DNA from: Nephrocerus scutellatus
Lineage: Eukaryota; Arthropoda; Insecta; Diptera; Pipunculidae
Direction of reading: 5' to 3'
Length of the DNA stretch: 64,000 nucleotides
Assembly: GCA_947095585.1 (NCBI GenBank)
Contig: OX352761.1
Coordinates: forward strand, 20,475,277 to 20,539,276
A program made the position numbers and the translations under genes. This document shows, in pieces, positions 22,076-33,385 of the stretch; positions within the stretch are counted from its first letter, which is position 1; each line of letters opens with the position of its first letter. The notes beneath the pieces were generated by a model that did not search any database, was not told where the DNA came from, and was given only the letters and a program-made list of their open reading frames with translations.

Positions 22076-23751
22076 ATAAAGCCAACGATTGGTTGAAGGG
22101 TTTGCAAGTCTAGTACATTCATACAGTTTCACTATTTTATATACTCTCATATAGATTGGCTTAGCACCTGTGCAATTTCAGTAGCTACACTCTCTAGATC
22201 AATAGAATTCTATAAAATTGACAATGAAACTCTCTGGAAGTCATATTCCTCTATATGTGGAGCTCATAATCACCGTGTAGTTCCTATTTGTCGTCTGCAA
22301 TAGCAATTGTCACAAATGTCTTTGCTAAAGTAATATAATTTATTGACCGTATTTCAAACCTGCTGTTCGGTTAGAACTCTTTAGCAGGTCAAAGCTGTTT
22401 TGGCACATTACACGGTCATTAGTTATGTCGCAACACATGTTGCTTATATAAAGCGAAACTGTTTCGTTTCGTTTAAAATAAATACATCATTTGATTACTC
22501 AAAGTTTCTTCAATTGGAAAGGCATTTTTCCAATAGTGTTTCCGGCTATGCGTGAAGTTAGATACGGTTTTTTGACTTTTCAATTTGTCATTACTTCCCA
22601 CACAATCAAAGGAAGTTACACGCATCTCAACGTTTTCAAATTGTCCACATTTTAAACCTTTGCTTTTGGTTGCCAATTGCCTGAACTTTACGTGCGCTAA
22701 TCATACTCAGCGATTAAGCGCATTTTTGTATCAACGGCTTAGTTAAGGAGCAAAATGTCGCATTTGGGTAAGTTCAGGAAATACCAATAGACCAACAACA
22801 ATTTACTGTTTGGTGCTCGTCTTATGTTGGAGTGGTCATTGGCCCATACTTCTTCAATGGAGATTGCTACCGGACCATATTGACTGATTATTTTTGGGAT
22901 AGATGTGAAGAGCATATTTGTGGTTTCTAACAGACGGCGGAAGGATATGCCACACAACTGACAAAATAATTGAGTTATTAAGTTTAATATCGGTGACCGT
23001 GTTATCTCCAGAAATTGGTAGCCTCACTCGTGTAATTTGTCGTGTTTGTACTCTTAACTTTGGTGCTATGTCAATTCCACGGTTACGCGAATAATTCAGA
23101 GAAATAGACAACCTCAAGACCCACATCCAACGCGAAATCGCACAATATGTACGAGCGTACCGAGGTGCCAACGTCGATTTGGTCCACTATCTTGTTGATA
23201 TGGGAGTCCGTAGGCAGAAAGACTGTATCCGCGAATCAGATTCGGATGCCATATGAAACGAAGAGAGAAGAAACAACTATGGGAAACATTTGGGACTCGC
23301 CATCAATAAGCGAAGTTGGGGTTGAGATGCCCGGTGTATAAGTGTCGTACACCAGTTATAAGTGACTCCCACAACTCTACACAATGTTTTCCAGAAATTT
23401 TATATGGAACCCTATACCTTTATCGCTCCTCTCGTTGTCTTACAATAACAGTAGCCTAGTAATACAATTTTTGTAAGTTCTGCTTAGAAAATCGTACTTA
23501 AAAAGGTTAACTTTGCATGACGCCAATCAAATACTGTACACTTCCAAGCTATACTTGATCAGAAAAAGTCTAAGGACTATCGTATGTTGATGCAACGTGA
23601 AATTGGATATAAGTATCTGAATATTAAGTTATTGTGTGGCAAGACAGTCAATAAAAACCGTCTCGTTCCACATATAATCTGATAAGTAGGATAAATTCCT
23701 CTTACCCAAACTTGAAAACAATTTTCATTTAAATATTGCTTTGGTACAAAC
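22076..23751. other. probable Alh intron sequence, no gene recognised
   Basis: Lies directly downstream of the last visible Alh exon and before its next exon, which was not found. Around 22860-23240 the plus strand reads almost open with ICRVCTLNFGAMSIPRLRE and QREIAQYVRAYRGANVDL; this may be a relic of a transposon gene, but I cannot name it. Confidence 0.4.
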
Positions 23752-25647
23752 CTTTTTCGAATTCTTTTCAATTTCGCCCGAATCAATTGTCTTGTCCATG
23801 GGTAATGGGGTTAATGTGACCGATACATCCTTGATGATGTCTCTGAACGAACTGCAGCAAGAAAGCAAAAATATTTATATTACAAAAACAAACAACTAAG
23901 CCGTTATCATACTTATTGATATCGTTAGAGTCCGAAAATGTGGAATTCATTTTAGAATCAGCTTTACGCTTCTTGACAACCGAGTTACTACTTGAGTTCT
24001 TTCCCGTCGTTGACGATGATGACGACGAACTGGCAACTGCTGCGGACACTAAAAAATTTCCATCTAAATTTGAATTTACGAAAGTTCCGTCAGAATTCGA
24101 AATGAGACTATCAGCAAAATTTGATGAGATTTTCGTGGAATCTTTTCCAACACCGCTGGCAGCGGCAATTCCGCTACTGGCAGAACCAGTACTAGAATTT
24201 AAATTCAGCCCTCCACTACCAGCACTACTACTGCCACTACTACTGCTTGCCGCTGTCAACGTTGTAGTCGTCGACCCATGATCGTTATTAGAAGAAAAAT
24301 CTTTATTTTTCGATGATTTACTTGATTTGTCTCGTGACTCTCGAGATGACGAAGACGACGAAGATCCTTCTTTATCTTTGTCCCTGCTTGAACTTGATAT
24401 CTTATTTAGATTTTTACTGTGCTTCTCCTTTTCCTTGTAGCCACTTGAACCACTGGAGCTACTTTTTAAATTATTAGAGTTTGCATTAGACCCATTAGCG
24501 GTACCAACTGCGCCGCCACTTCCATTAGAACCACCACTGACTCCGGATGCCGAATGCACACTACTACCAGCCGGCATTCCCATACTCCCGGAAGATCCTA
24601 CCACATTGCCAGAGCCCATAGAGTTTGATATACCACCACCAACATTACCACCACCGACACTACTTGATGCAGCAGCCGAAGCCACCGTTGAAGACGAAGA
24701 GCTTGATTGCTTTGATGCTGTTGAGGACTTTCGCTGTTTCGTTGACGAAACTGTCCCTGATCCAGATAACGAAGACGATGAAGCACTTAAATTTTGATTT
24801 GTAGTAATTTTTATACTTGTGGCTGATGTCGACGACGATGTGGCATTTACTGTTGAATCGATTTCTTTTTCCGGTGACGAACCTGAGTCCGAACCGGATG
24901 TATCATGTGTGATTGGCTTGTACGGCGGAATGGTTTTAACATTGCCGCCTTTTTTCTGAAACGGCAAAGAGAAATAAAAGCAGATAGTGAGTATACTTAG
25001 CCGGATGAGATCTGGGATAGTCTGGGGCGTCTTACAAGTTTGCTATAATGATGTTGACAATAACCGCAGTACTTGACATTGTCCAAATAATTGCCAGCTT
25101 CCTCACAGAGCAGTCCTAAACTTTGTGCACATGTCACATGAAATTGTTGCTTGCAATTGAATTTGTTACATTGCATGCATGCACCGACATTTGCACGATT
25201 AGGCTTTCCAATCTCCTGACATATGTAGCAAGCTGTAATTGGGCAAATAATATTGCTTAATTGTTTTAAAAGAAAAAAACTAAAATACTCACTCTTTGCA
25301 TATCTCTCCTGGGGAATTAGCTGCAAAATAATTGGCTCCATTGTTGTGACATTCCCGAAACGCACTTCCGGAATATACAGGGCACATACTACATGCGCCC
25401 ATCCCTGATTATCCGTCTTCTTGAGCGCACCATCACGCGAAGGACACAACTCACATCGCACACGCGCCGACCTTTCTTGACTCTCACATTTTCGACAGTA
25501 CCACGGTCCCGTGGGCACCGTTACAATTCCATAACAAGCCTGATGAACAGCTACAGTACAATTTTGGCCATCACAATATACAAGTGGGTTCTCTGGCCAT
25601 CCCCGCTCGTCTGAACATACACAACATCCACCGACCATCTCCTTCAT
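23752..25647 (-). CDS. Alh: Alhambra/AF10-like PHD-finger protein, 5' part (four exons visible)
   Basis: Coding exons by splice signals and phase: 25647-25293 (donor GTGAGT), 25232-25036 (donor GTAAGA), 24955-23913 (donor GTATGA) and 23851-23752 (donor GTTTGT). Together they give 565 codons, still open. Residues 1-54 form a PHD finger (MKEMVGGCCVCSDERGW start; Cys 8/9, 11, 25, 30, 38, 51, 54 and His35). Residues from 55 to about 183 form an extended PHD with CELCPSRDGALKKTDNQGW, CYICQEIGK, FHVTCAQ and YCGYCQHHYSK. The start and spacing match MLLT10/AF10 and fly Alhambra, whose PHD modules read histone H3 tails; AF10 is a cofactor of DOT1L H3K79 methylation. Exon 3 encodes a 347-residue Ser/Gly/Asn-rich linker with a basic KKRKADSK patch. 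The leucine-zipper region expected later is not seen and must lie to the left. The intron after 23752 may exceed 20 kb. Confidence 0.9.
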
Positions 25648-26249
25648 TCTGGCCTATTCTCTGTTAGTTTATCTTGCCCGCTTCATAACAAGACCGTATT
25701 CAGTGTTATTTGCTATAATTTGTGAATTCTATGCGGTAGTGGGTGGGTGGAATTTGTACAAAAACTAAATAAAAGAAACTAAAAACCAAAATAGCAGAAG
25801 CAATAATACGGCACTCTTTGCTGAAGTTACTTGGTTTTTGTCTTTTTTATTTATTATTATATCAATAATATCGTTGGTAATCAGTCGATTCCTTTGGTAC
25901 GGTACACGGCTGTTTACGGTTTTCAATTTTTCTTTAGTTGATGTTGATATTTCTGGAAGTAAATTTAAGTAAATAGATTAGTTATAGTATAAAATGTCGC
26001 GATCAAATGATAAAATGCTGCAAGATCGGTATATTGCGGTATAGGAAGTATAAACAAAGTCATAAATATAATGAAGGGAACTTTCATGACCAGCTAACTG
26101 AGGAATTGGAGGCTCTAACATTAAATGAAGTTAGAAGCGTATAAGTCCGGTTCAATAACGATAAGGCCGCAGATGCAGACTTTATTCTAGTGGAGCTTAC
26201 AAAAGGTCACTAGAACACATCACCAATCAACCAATCGCACAACTAGTAC
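25648..26249. other. Alh upstream region / 5' UTR, otherwise unassigned
   Basis: AT-rich sequence upstream of the Alh start codon on its strand. It probably contains the 5' UTR and a promoter, but I cannot point to a defined core element. No open frame of note. Confidence 0.4.
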
Positions 26250-27260
26250 GACATGGGAGTCATTCCACCTGAAATCAGTCAATTTTTTCTTTCCTCGTAC
26301 CGACCCATTGCGCTAACATCCATACTTTTTAAAGTCATGGAAACGTTGATCAATCGTAAGCTTATGCAATATTTTGAATCACGTAAAATCCTTAGCAAAC
26401 AACAGTACGGTTTTCGAAGGCAACTTTCTACATGTAATCTGAGCATATCTCACCGAAAAGTGAAACCAGTCTATTCATATTCTTATTCATTTGATGAAAG
26501 CAAAGTTGTTGCACTCGATATTTCCAAGGCATTTGACAGAGCTCTTTTGTCGAAAATGAATACCCATGGAATTGATAAGACCCTGCTTGTTAGGAAAAGG
26601 AACTACCTCCAGTGTTCACCGTATAAACGCCGGTGTTCCCCAAGCCTCTGTTTTGTCTCCGATACTCTTTCTCAATTCCCTTAATGATCTCCTATCCGCT
26701 TCTTCTAATCCAATTCATTATTTCGCTGACGACAGCACTCTTAGCTTTTCATATGACTTCGCGTTTTCTACACCCCCTCTTCATTGCAAGTGTAACATGA
26801 ACAACAACGTATGTTAAGCACGTTAAATTCTGACCTTGACAAGGTGGGGACTACACAGTAGAGTAGAATTTAACCCTTCCAAAACCCAATGGTGTCTTCT
26901 GTCGTCCAAGCGAAATTTAAATCCCCAACCTTTATCCATGAATGGATTCTGAATCAAAGACACTGAAAAATTCGCAATACTTGGTATGTGCGTCAACAAC
27001 GACCAGATATTTGCCATCGCTAGGAATGCTGCGAAATGTTTAGGTTTCCTAAAACGTTGCAAGATGTACTTTACTACTTCAGATCTGGCTACTATTTACA
27101 AGGGATATATTCGCCCTAAACTTGAATACAACTGTATTGTCTGGGCAGCTGCCCCCAAGACCACATTGCATCTACTCGACAGAATTTAAAACAGCGCGAT
27201 AAAACTTATTGATGATGAACATATTGCGAAAACAATCGAATCGCTTGAACATCGTAGGAA
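26250..27260 (+). mobile_element. LINE family A reverse transcriptase fragment
   Basis: RT motifs appear in order: SYRPIALTSILFKVMETLIN and QQYGFRR (26290-26430), VVALDISKAFDRA (26500-26545, catalytic A motif), INAGVPQASVLSPILFLNSL (26620-26680), HYFADDSTL (26717-26745, intact F-A-D-D) and AIARNAAKCLGFLKRC with LEYNCIVWAAAPKTTLH (27010-27175). Frameshifts separate the blocks. It is 5' truncated and adjoins an inverted RTE piece on the right. Confidence 0.85.
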
Positions 27261-27261
27261 T

Positions 27262-27740
27262 GTAGAGGAGAAAATCCGATTTATCGCTCTACTTACTTCG
27301 TCTATGCTTGGTGGTGGCAGCACAGTGTGGTCTTCGGTCATTGGTGGAGCCTTCAATTCCTTAGTTAGCTGGCCATGTAGTAACTCATAAAAGTGCTATT
27401 CCCATCGCTCTAAGATGCCTTTGAGATCGGCGATCAGATTACCCTCTTTGTCTTTGCAGTATGTGCAACGTGGTGTATATTGCGGCATTCCGCCGACTCT
27501 TTGATAGAAATTCCACGTCTGGTGCGGACATCGCTCTCTGTACTGTTAAAGTTTACGGACGAAATTCTTCTCCCAGGCTGCTTTCTTTCGCCGGTGAGCT
27601 CTTCTGAACTCTTTACATTCATCTTCGCGTGCCCGCGTTCTATAAGATAGTTGCATTGCTCGGTACGCAACATTTTTACGTTCAGTCGGTAGCTTTCATT
27701 CGTCATCGAACCAGTCGTTCCAATCTCTACGACTACTGCT
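27262..27740 (-). mobile_element. RTE-type LINE linker fragment
   Basis: Minus-strand translation includes RTEQCNYLIERGHAKMN, EELTGERKQPG, YQRVGGMPQYTPRC and CKDKEGNLIADL, the segment between endonuclease and RT in RTE-clade elements. This segment is deleted from the RTE copy at 45200-46365, so it complements it. The family match is from motif memory, as the segments do not overlap. Confidence 0.6.
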
Positions 27741-27755
27741 TAAGATGGAGTCAGC

Positions 27756-28036
27756 AGGCGTAGTAGTGTACAAAAAATAAGTAGTCGCAAAGAGCGTGAA
27801 ACTTAAGATGGGGTAGTGCGAAACAGAAAAATTTTATATGGATTTTGCTCTTTAGTTGATTACTAATACAAATACGTTTGGTCTAAATCTAAGCGTGTAT
27901 CTGTGTACGATCGGAACAGTTGGGCTTTCTATAGAGAAGGTTTTGATTCACATCCCACAAACACACATGCGTTTTGGATTGGTTTACAGCATTAGTATTC
28001 GTAGAGTTGGGCTTTCTATAGAGAAGGTTTTGGTTT
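27756..28036. mobile_element. MITE-2 copies (rearranged)
   Basis: 27766-27947 is the right portion of MITE-2 (AAGTAGTCGCAAAGAGCG, TGATTACTAATACAAATACG, then the terminal GGGCTTTCTATAGAGAAGG). 27948-28036 is the left arm of another copy in inverted orientation, ending in the same terminal repeat. A complete unit is at 49542-49811. Confidence 0.7.
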
Positions 28037-28180
28037 TGCCGTATAGAACGTTCATGCTTGCGCCGAAAGTCATCTTTTGTAGTGGTTGTGATTTCGGTGT
28101 ATTTTCGGTAGAATCAAGCTTTCTTTCAAACTCACTAAAAACCTACCTGTTTTGCTGGACATGACTTTCATTCCCATGAT
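28035..28180 (+). repeat. dispersed repeat P
   Basis: Shares GCCGTATAGAA(C/A)GTTCATG, GCGCCGAAAGTCATC and the CTGGACATGACTTTCATTCC end with 55020-55140 in the same orientation. The middle differs by indels. Noncoding. Confidence 0.75.
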
Positions 28181-28685
28181 CGAATAACAAATGTTTTTAT
28201 TTTGAAATTGTAATTTGTAACATAAGCAAACAAATCGAGTGCTCTTTTGAGAAATATTTTTGCATTGAATTTTGGCATAATTGATTTTGAAAGTTTTTAC
28301 CAAGTCAGCAACTTTGTGGTCGTTATCGTGGATTTTATGTCAGTTTTCTCTTTTGCTAATTTTTACTACAAAACTACTGTTTTGGTTTTCTTCTTCCATT
28401 TCACAAAACTATTTCTTTAAAGTATTAAGTCCGTTTTCGAAGACTTATTTAAGACTTATGGATCTTATGGAAAATCGTATGAAACGTTTCACTGACTTAT
28501 TTTGACAGTTGCTTTTAAACAACAGAATCGTCTTGCATTTATAAAAATCGAAAAAAATGATGTGATTTAGATTTTCGTGCAAGACATAGATAGAAAATAA
28601 GAGTCATCACGCGAGGAGACTTCTTTGAATAACTCAGGTTCTTCGTTTTGAAAACAGCCTTACTACTAAAATATATTTATTTTTT
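28181..28685. other. AT-rich sequence with short dispersed repeat pieces
   Basis: 28390-28440 (TTCTTCTTCCATTTCACA) recurs at 54010-54050. 28570-28640 (TTCGTGCAAGACATAGATAG and the CGCGAGGAGACTT part) recurs inverted at 50155-50215. No gene recognised. Confidence 0.55.
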
Positions 28686-28935
28686 CAAGAACAAATGATA
28701 AATACGGAAAAGTCAGTGCTTTCTGTGAACAGAAATCGAATGACCTGCGCCACGTGCCAAACAAAATGGATCAGTTGTTGGTGCTAGCAAAAAGAGGGGT
28801 AAATCTCCCAAAATATCAAGATTTCTTAGAGGGAAATTTCGATCTACCGTGGAATGGTTTTTTTTATAGGAAACGAGCAACTTGAAAGCCAAATATTCAA
28901 TCTGAGGCAGATTAAAAAAAAAACGACAAAAATTA
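28686..28935 (+). repeat. dispersed repeat Q
   Basis: Shares GATAAATACGGAAAAGTCA, AAAAGAGGGGTAAATCTCCC and AAATATCAAGAT with 54063-54320 (same strand) and 41660-41800 (inverted, shorter). Noncoding, AT-rich. Confidence 0.75.
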
Positions 28936-29715
28936 TACTCCTCCCGAAAACAAAGAATTTCTATTTATCACGTTGAAAAAGAAGAACCAATACGTTGTGT
29001 ATACGTAGAGTTTTCTAACGAAGAAATAACAATAAAACACATTCACAAAGGGACGGTATATTGATGGTTTAAACAAGCGATGATTATCATTTCAATTAGC
29101 CTGCAGACCAGGGGTCATTGACACTTAAACTTAAAAATGTTATTTTTAAAATTTCTGTCGTTTATTTCGTTTGTCAAGTCCAAAAATGAGATTTTAGAAA
29201 ATAAAAGGAAAGAGGAAAAGAAAAGACAACGCTAAGAAAAACCAATTAAATTAGTGAGGGACGGTACACGGTAGAAAGTAGGGGAACTGACAACTGACTG
29301 TTTCAAACGTGAAATATATTTCATTCATCCCCAATTGCCTAAATCCATTAGACCTGTGTTGCTGTGTCGTTTGTAGGTTTGTACACCGTTGTAGTCTGAC
29401 AGTACGTGTGTGTGAACTGCTGTATTCGACTATCATATTGAGGTTAAGTGGAGCATAGAACGGGAAGAAGTGGGATATAAATGAGGCCACATCTGCGTTG
29501 TTGCGTTGACTGCGTTGACTGTAATGTACTTTGTACCTGGTAATGTATGGAATATTGGGTTTGGTATACATGATTTCTTTTCCTGCCTGAAAAAAATTGT
29601 AAATTACATCAACATTCCACAAAAAAGAGTTGATTTTGTAATATTCGTTCATTTTTACATTGCTCTCTGTATATGCGGTGTATGCAGTATGCGCGTAAAA
29701 AATAGAGAAAAAACG
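28936..29715. other. unassigned stretch
   Basis: A 170-codon open frame runs on the minus strand (29763-29251), but its composition is uneven, it has no recognised motif, and its start overlaps repeat R. I do not call it a gene. Confidence 0.35.
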
Positions 29716-29719
29716 ATTA

Positions 29720-30050
29720 ACCTCAAAAATAGATAATTTGGCGATTATTGCCAAAAAATACAATTTATTAACCAGCTAACGAAGTTTTTATGCATTTTAC
29801 CGATTTTCCTTTTAAAAATCGTGCAACTAAAACACAACACAACAGTGAAATGGCTAATTGCCGCACTAAAATAAATATCCGTGGTAAAGGAGGCAAAACA
29901 AAAGTTCATTTATTCACAAGTTAACTGGATAACAATAGTAGTAAAAGTATTTTTAATCATAATAAGTACCATTTATAAACAAAGTGTAGGTGTAGGTATT
30001 TTGCTTTTAATGAGGTAGGGCCTATATCAAAAGAAAAAATCCGAATGTAT
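29720..30050 (+). repeat. dispersed repeat R, long copy
   Basis: Matches 53255-53610 over its length in blocks: AGATAATTTGGCGATT, TAACGAAGTTTTTA, TTTCCTTTTAAAAATC, GCCGCACTAAAATA and AGTTAACTGGATAACAA. A short copy of its start is at 14010. No coding capacity recognised. Confidence 0.75.
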
Positions 30051-30651
30051 TACATTAACAAAAAAAATCGATGCTGCTGTCCAAGGAGATATATTTCGAC
30101 GAATATTTTACACCATTTATGTCCGAATCTAATAGGTTAAGACATTACAACTCACACTTTAAAATCGGAACTTTTTTCATATTTTAACAAAATCAAAAAC
30201 AAATATTTTAAAACTTTAATTATTCTTTACTGAGCGGACGACACAGAGAAGTAGTTTTCCATTTCATTCACACAAATATGCTTCTTATAAGAATTAGGAA
30301 GAGATAAATATAAAACAATTCTTGTGTTGGTCGTACCTTGTATCAATTTGAAAAATGTCACCTTAAGAGGAATTTTCTAAGTTTCACATAAATTTTTGTT
30401 TGTTTAACATTTGCATTTAAAATTTTTAAGGAAAATTGCGCGTATTATCTTCTTGATGCACACACTCTAAGAACTTCTTGGTTTTGTTTAAACTTGAATC
30501 AGCAAATAATGCAATATCAGCTAAAATCACGGAGACACGGACACGAACGACAGAATTTTCTTCGTCACGCAACCATTTTGTTTTTAGTCTTTCGTTTTCT
30601 TTTTTCTGCTGGATTTCGTTAAATGTAAAGAAAAGGAATTTTCATGAACAT
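30051..30651. other. unassigned AT-rich stretch
   Basis: No gene or repeat recognised. Confidence 0.4.
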
Positions 30652-30740
30652 CGACTATCGAACTTGACTGTAGGTCATAAAAACTTTTTTTTTTTTGTGC
30701 GCCTAATGATTAGATTAGTAGGATGATGAAGCTCTATTTT
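30652..30740 (+). mobile_element. fragment of the Harbinger-like MITE family
   Basis: GACTATCGAACTTGACTGTA and the later GATTAGATTAGTAGGATG correspond to the left subterminal sequence of the MITE at 2956-3103 (ACTATCGAACCTGACTGTA and CAGATTACTAGGATGG), with a poly-T insertion between. Only one end is visible. Confidence 0.6.
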
Positions 30741-31590
30741 CTGAAAGCCCTTATTGAGCACTGACTTTATCATGAAAGTTTAGTAGAGAGCGTGTTTAAA
30801 AGTGGGTGGACCTAAATATTGTTATCAAATTTTCACCTTTCATTTGATACAATGGGTGGGTTGGTAGGGTGTTAAACGGTCAAAATACCTTAAAACGTTA
30901 TAACGTATATTTGCCGATCATCACTAAAGCTAATATGACATTATATTTTATTGACTATATTAATGTGGCTTTTATTTGTTCATTTGATTTTGAAAATTGC
31001 GATCCAGGGTAAAATTTTCTACTTGAGGTTAAACACACAAAAAAATAACTGTCAGCTCTCATTTTGACTTTTGTTTTGTGAGTAGTTTTCATATTTAATT
31101 GAGTTGAATTCACTTTACACAATTGTTAATACTGTGATTTAAAATATTCGATAAGTGCGAATACAACTTTAAAATAAAATCTTTTGTTATCATCGTCATC
31201 GTCAGATTTGTGTGGGCATTTCTACACAAAAGCATTCAAAACTAGCGACTGCAAATTTTTTCTTCGTTTGGCGCGGAAAAACGAGTACACGCGGTCAAAT
31301 AAGGGGAATAATCAAACGAAAGCCGCATAAGTGATCAGCGCTTCGGGGATCCCATATAAATTTCTTCAAAATTTATTTTATATTTTATTTAAATTTTGCA
31401 CACATGTGTATCTCCGATTGGAGAATTTTCATTAAAAAATTTAGTTTTATTGGTTGATTTTTGTGAAAAAGATAAATTAAGAAGAGGATTTTATTTACCT
31501 AATTATCACCTCTATTCATCCATAATTTCACATCATACTTAAGCGATTTCCTTCAAGAGGGCAGACACATGAGTCATGAGTCCGTCGTAT
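30741..31590. other. unassigned AT-rich stretch
   Basis: Contains a short ACTTTTGTTATCATCGTCAT region (31180-31210), similar to 48475-48500, and the neighbouring CAAACGAAAGCC(G/A)CATAAG at 31314, also found at 48608. These point to another dispersed repeat shared by the two sites. No gene. Confidence 0.5.
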
Positions 31591-31595
31591 ACATA

Positions 31596-31760
31596 CAACT
31601 ATACTCTCTTTTATATAGGAAAAGAAAGTATAGTAATCATGAAAATTTTCGAACTCGGGATTTTTGTAGATTTACCCATTTCCGTATCTGCTGAGTCAGA
31701 AAAAGCCAAAAAAATCTCTGTCTGACTGTCTGTGAGTCTGCTGTCTGTATCCACTCTACA
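31596..31760 (+). repeat. dispersed repeat S with TCTG-rich end
   Basis: Shares GAACTCGGGATTT, AGATTTACCCATT(T/A)CCG, TGAGTCAGAAAAAG and the (TCTG)n followed by TCCACTCTACA with 62527-62685 in the same orientation. Noncoding. The family is not identified. Confidence 0.75.
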
Positions 31761-32208
31761 GCCAAGACATCAAAATTAATATTTTTACACATTCAACCGA
31801 AACAACTTATAAATATACACTTAACTGACAATTGGAGCATCACGAATCCTCTGGGCGCATACATCTTTAAGCCAATGAACAACCAATTTGACAATTTAAT
31901 TGTCAAGTCATTTCCTTCGATGAGACAAATCACAAATGTTATTTTGCTTGTTCATTGCATTTTTATATTTTCTACATGAGGCGCTGACCACTTTTACAAT
32001 CGTCAATATAATAGAAGGTTTCAATTTTGTCACAGTTTTTCTTGTTCCATTTATCTACTCATTAGTATTTGGAAAAAGTACGCAGTAGGTAGCATAAATT
32101 TTGACTAGTTAGCAACGGACGTAGCACGTACGTTGAGGGCTACATTTATATATATAGATAGATATTTTTTCGTATGGTAAGTAAGTCTTATTTGTATAAT
32201 TCTATCTA

Positions 32209-32313
32209 TATGTTCAAAATATCTATCTACATATTTTATTGAGAATTTTTCAAATAGTACATTAGGTATTGGAGACATACTTAATATTACTAACGTAACG
32301 TAACGTACTGATT
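32209..32313 (+). repeat. direct repeat, left copy (flanks a Helitron-like element)
   Basis: About 103 bases (ATGTTCAAAATATCTATC to ACGTAACGTAACGTACT) repeated at 32579-32680 with scattered differences, offset 370 bases. Together with the insertion between them they look like a tandem duplication interrupted by a transposon. Confidence 0.75.
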
Positions 32314-32321
32314 TCGCTCAA

Positions 32322-32523
32322 TCTATCTATCTATATTAATAAAAATCAATTGCCGCATGTATGATATATCCTCACTTTCGAATGGCTCGACCGATTTATC
32401 TGATTTTTTTGTTGTGTTCGTAATTGCCAGGACGAGGTTTATACGGAAAGAAAACTTAGAAAAGTTGCGGGCGGGTGGAAATGTAGATGGGACAGCCGGA
32501 AAACTCCGGGTCTTTCCGCTAGT
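32322..32523 (+). mobile_element. short Helitron-like non-autonomous element
   Basis: Starts with TC, ends with CTAG, lies between A and T, and has a hairpin (CGGAAA at 32498-32503 with TTTCCG at 32514-32519) just before the CTAG. These are the textbook ends of Helitrons. The interior has no coding capacity. A relative of its 3' end is at 46490-46600. Confidence 0.65.
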
Positions 32524-32578
32524 ATAATAAAGAAAAATATTATAAATAATGACCAATTATTTTTTATTTTGAACATAT

Positions 32579-32680
32579 ATGTCCAAAATGTCTACCTACA
32601 TATTTCATTGAGTATTTTCATCTAGTACATGATGTATTGGAGATTACCTAATTTTAGTTACGTAACGTAACATACTAATT
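32579..32680 (+). repeat. direct repeat, right copy
   Basis: Second copy of the 32209-32313 sequence (ATGTCCAAAATGTCTACC to ACGTAACGTAACATACT). Confidence 0.75.
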
Positions 32681-33385
32681 ACAACCAATATAATATAGAA
32701 CATTATTATTATAAATATTTACCATTTATTTATTATTTTGATTGTAGTTTTACACTTACTTTTTTAAAGAAGAGGCATTCAGGGGCTCTTAATAGATTTT
32801 TTAAGAACTTTTAAGAACTCGAAGTGGTTTTTTTCGTAGTTCTTTTTAAACAACTTTCAAACATCCTATAGAGCTGAAATTATGTGCGCGTGTGGTATGT
32901 ATAAATGTACATAAAAGTTTGTTTAATTTTCATATGGAATAGATGATAAAGAAAATTTGGTACTCTAAATTTACTCGGATTTTGACTTCATTTTGTTTTG
33001 ACAATAATTGTGTTTCCGCCTTTATCCTAACTTAACGATTGCCTGGGGATATTTAAAAATCCCTGATCAATCTATTACATTTTTCTCTACCACCCCATAC
33101 AAATCTTCATCAAACCTCAAACCACAAACGGCTGATGGTTTCAGCTTCCAGCAGTTATTACTGGCTTGAGTTGAAATAACACAGCTCGCATATTCTTTGT
33201 CGATCAAGTCCATCATTCGCCCGACGCCTAGTCATCCTTCTTTTTACTTTTTAAGCCAGTTGCCATCAGAGAATACCCACACCCAGTGCAAAAAATAATT
33301 TCGAAATTTCCTCAGACGACCGAAAGAAGTAGATTTTCGTGTCTTTTTTTCCTGTTAATTACACAGAAAATCAATTAAAATCAGA

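Noticed and set aside
22854..23240. Stretch that reads nearly open on both strands
   Set aside because: No family recognised and stops occur in every frame; may be a relic of an unknown transposon.
24606..24797. Open frames on the plus strand opposite Alh exon 3
   Set aside because: They mirror the Ser/Gly-codon repeats of the real minus-strand exon and have no motifs.
27756..28036. Possible CRISPR-like array, because of repeated 27-bp sequence
   Set aside because: The repeats are terminal inverted repeats of a MITE in a eukaryotic genome; spacing is irregular and there are no cas genes.
29251..29763. 170-codon minus-strand open frame
   Set aside because: No recognised motif, overlaps a dispersed repeat at its start, composition not gene-like.
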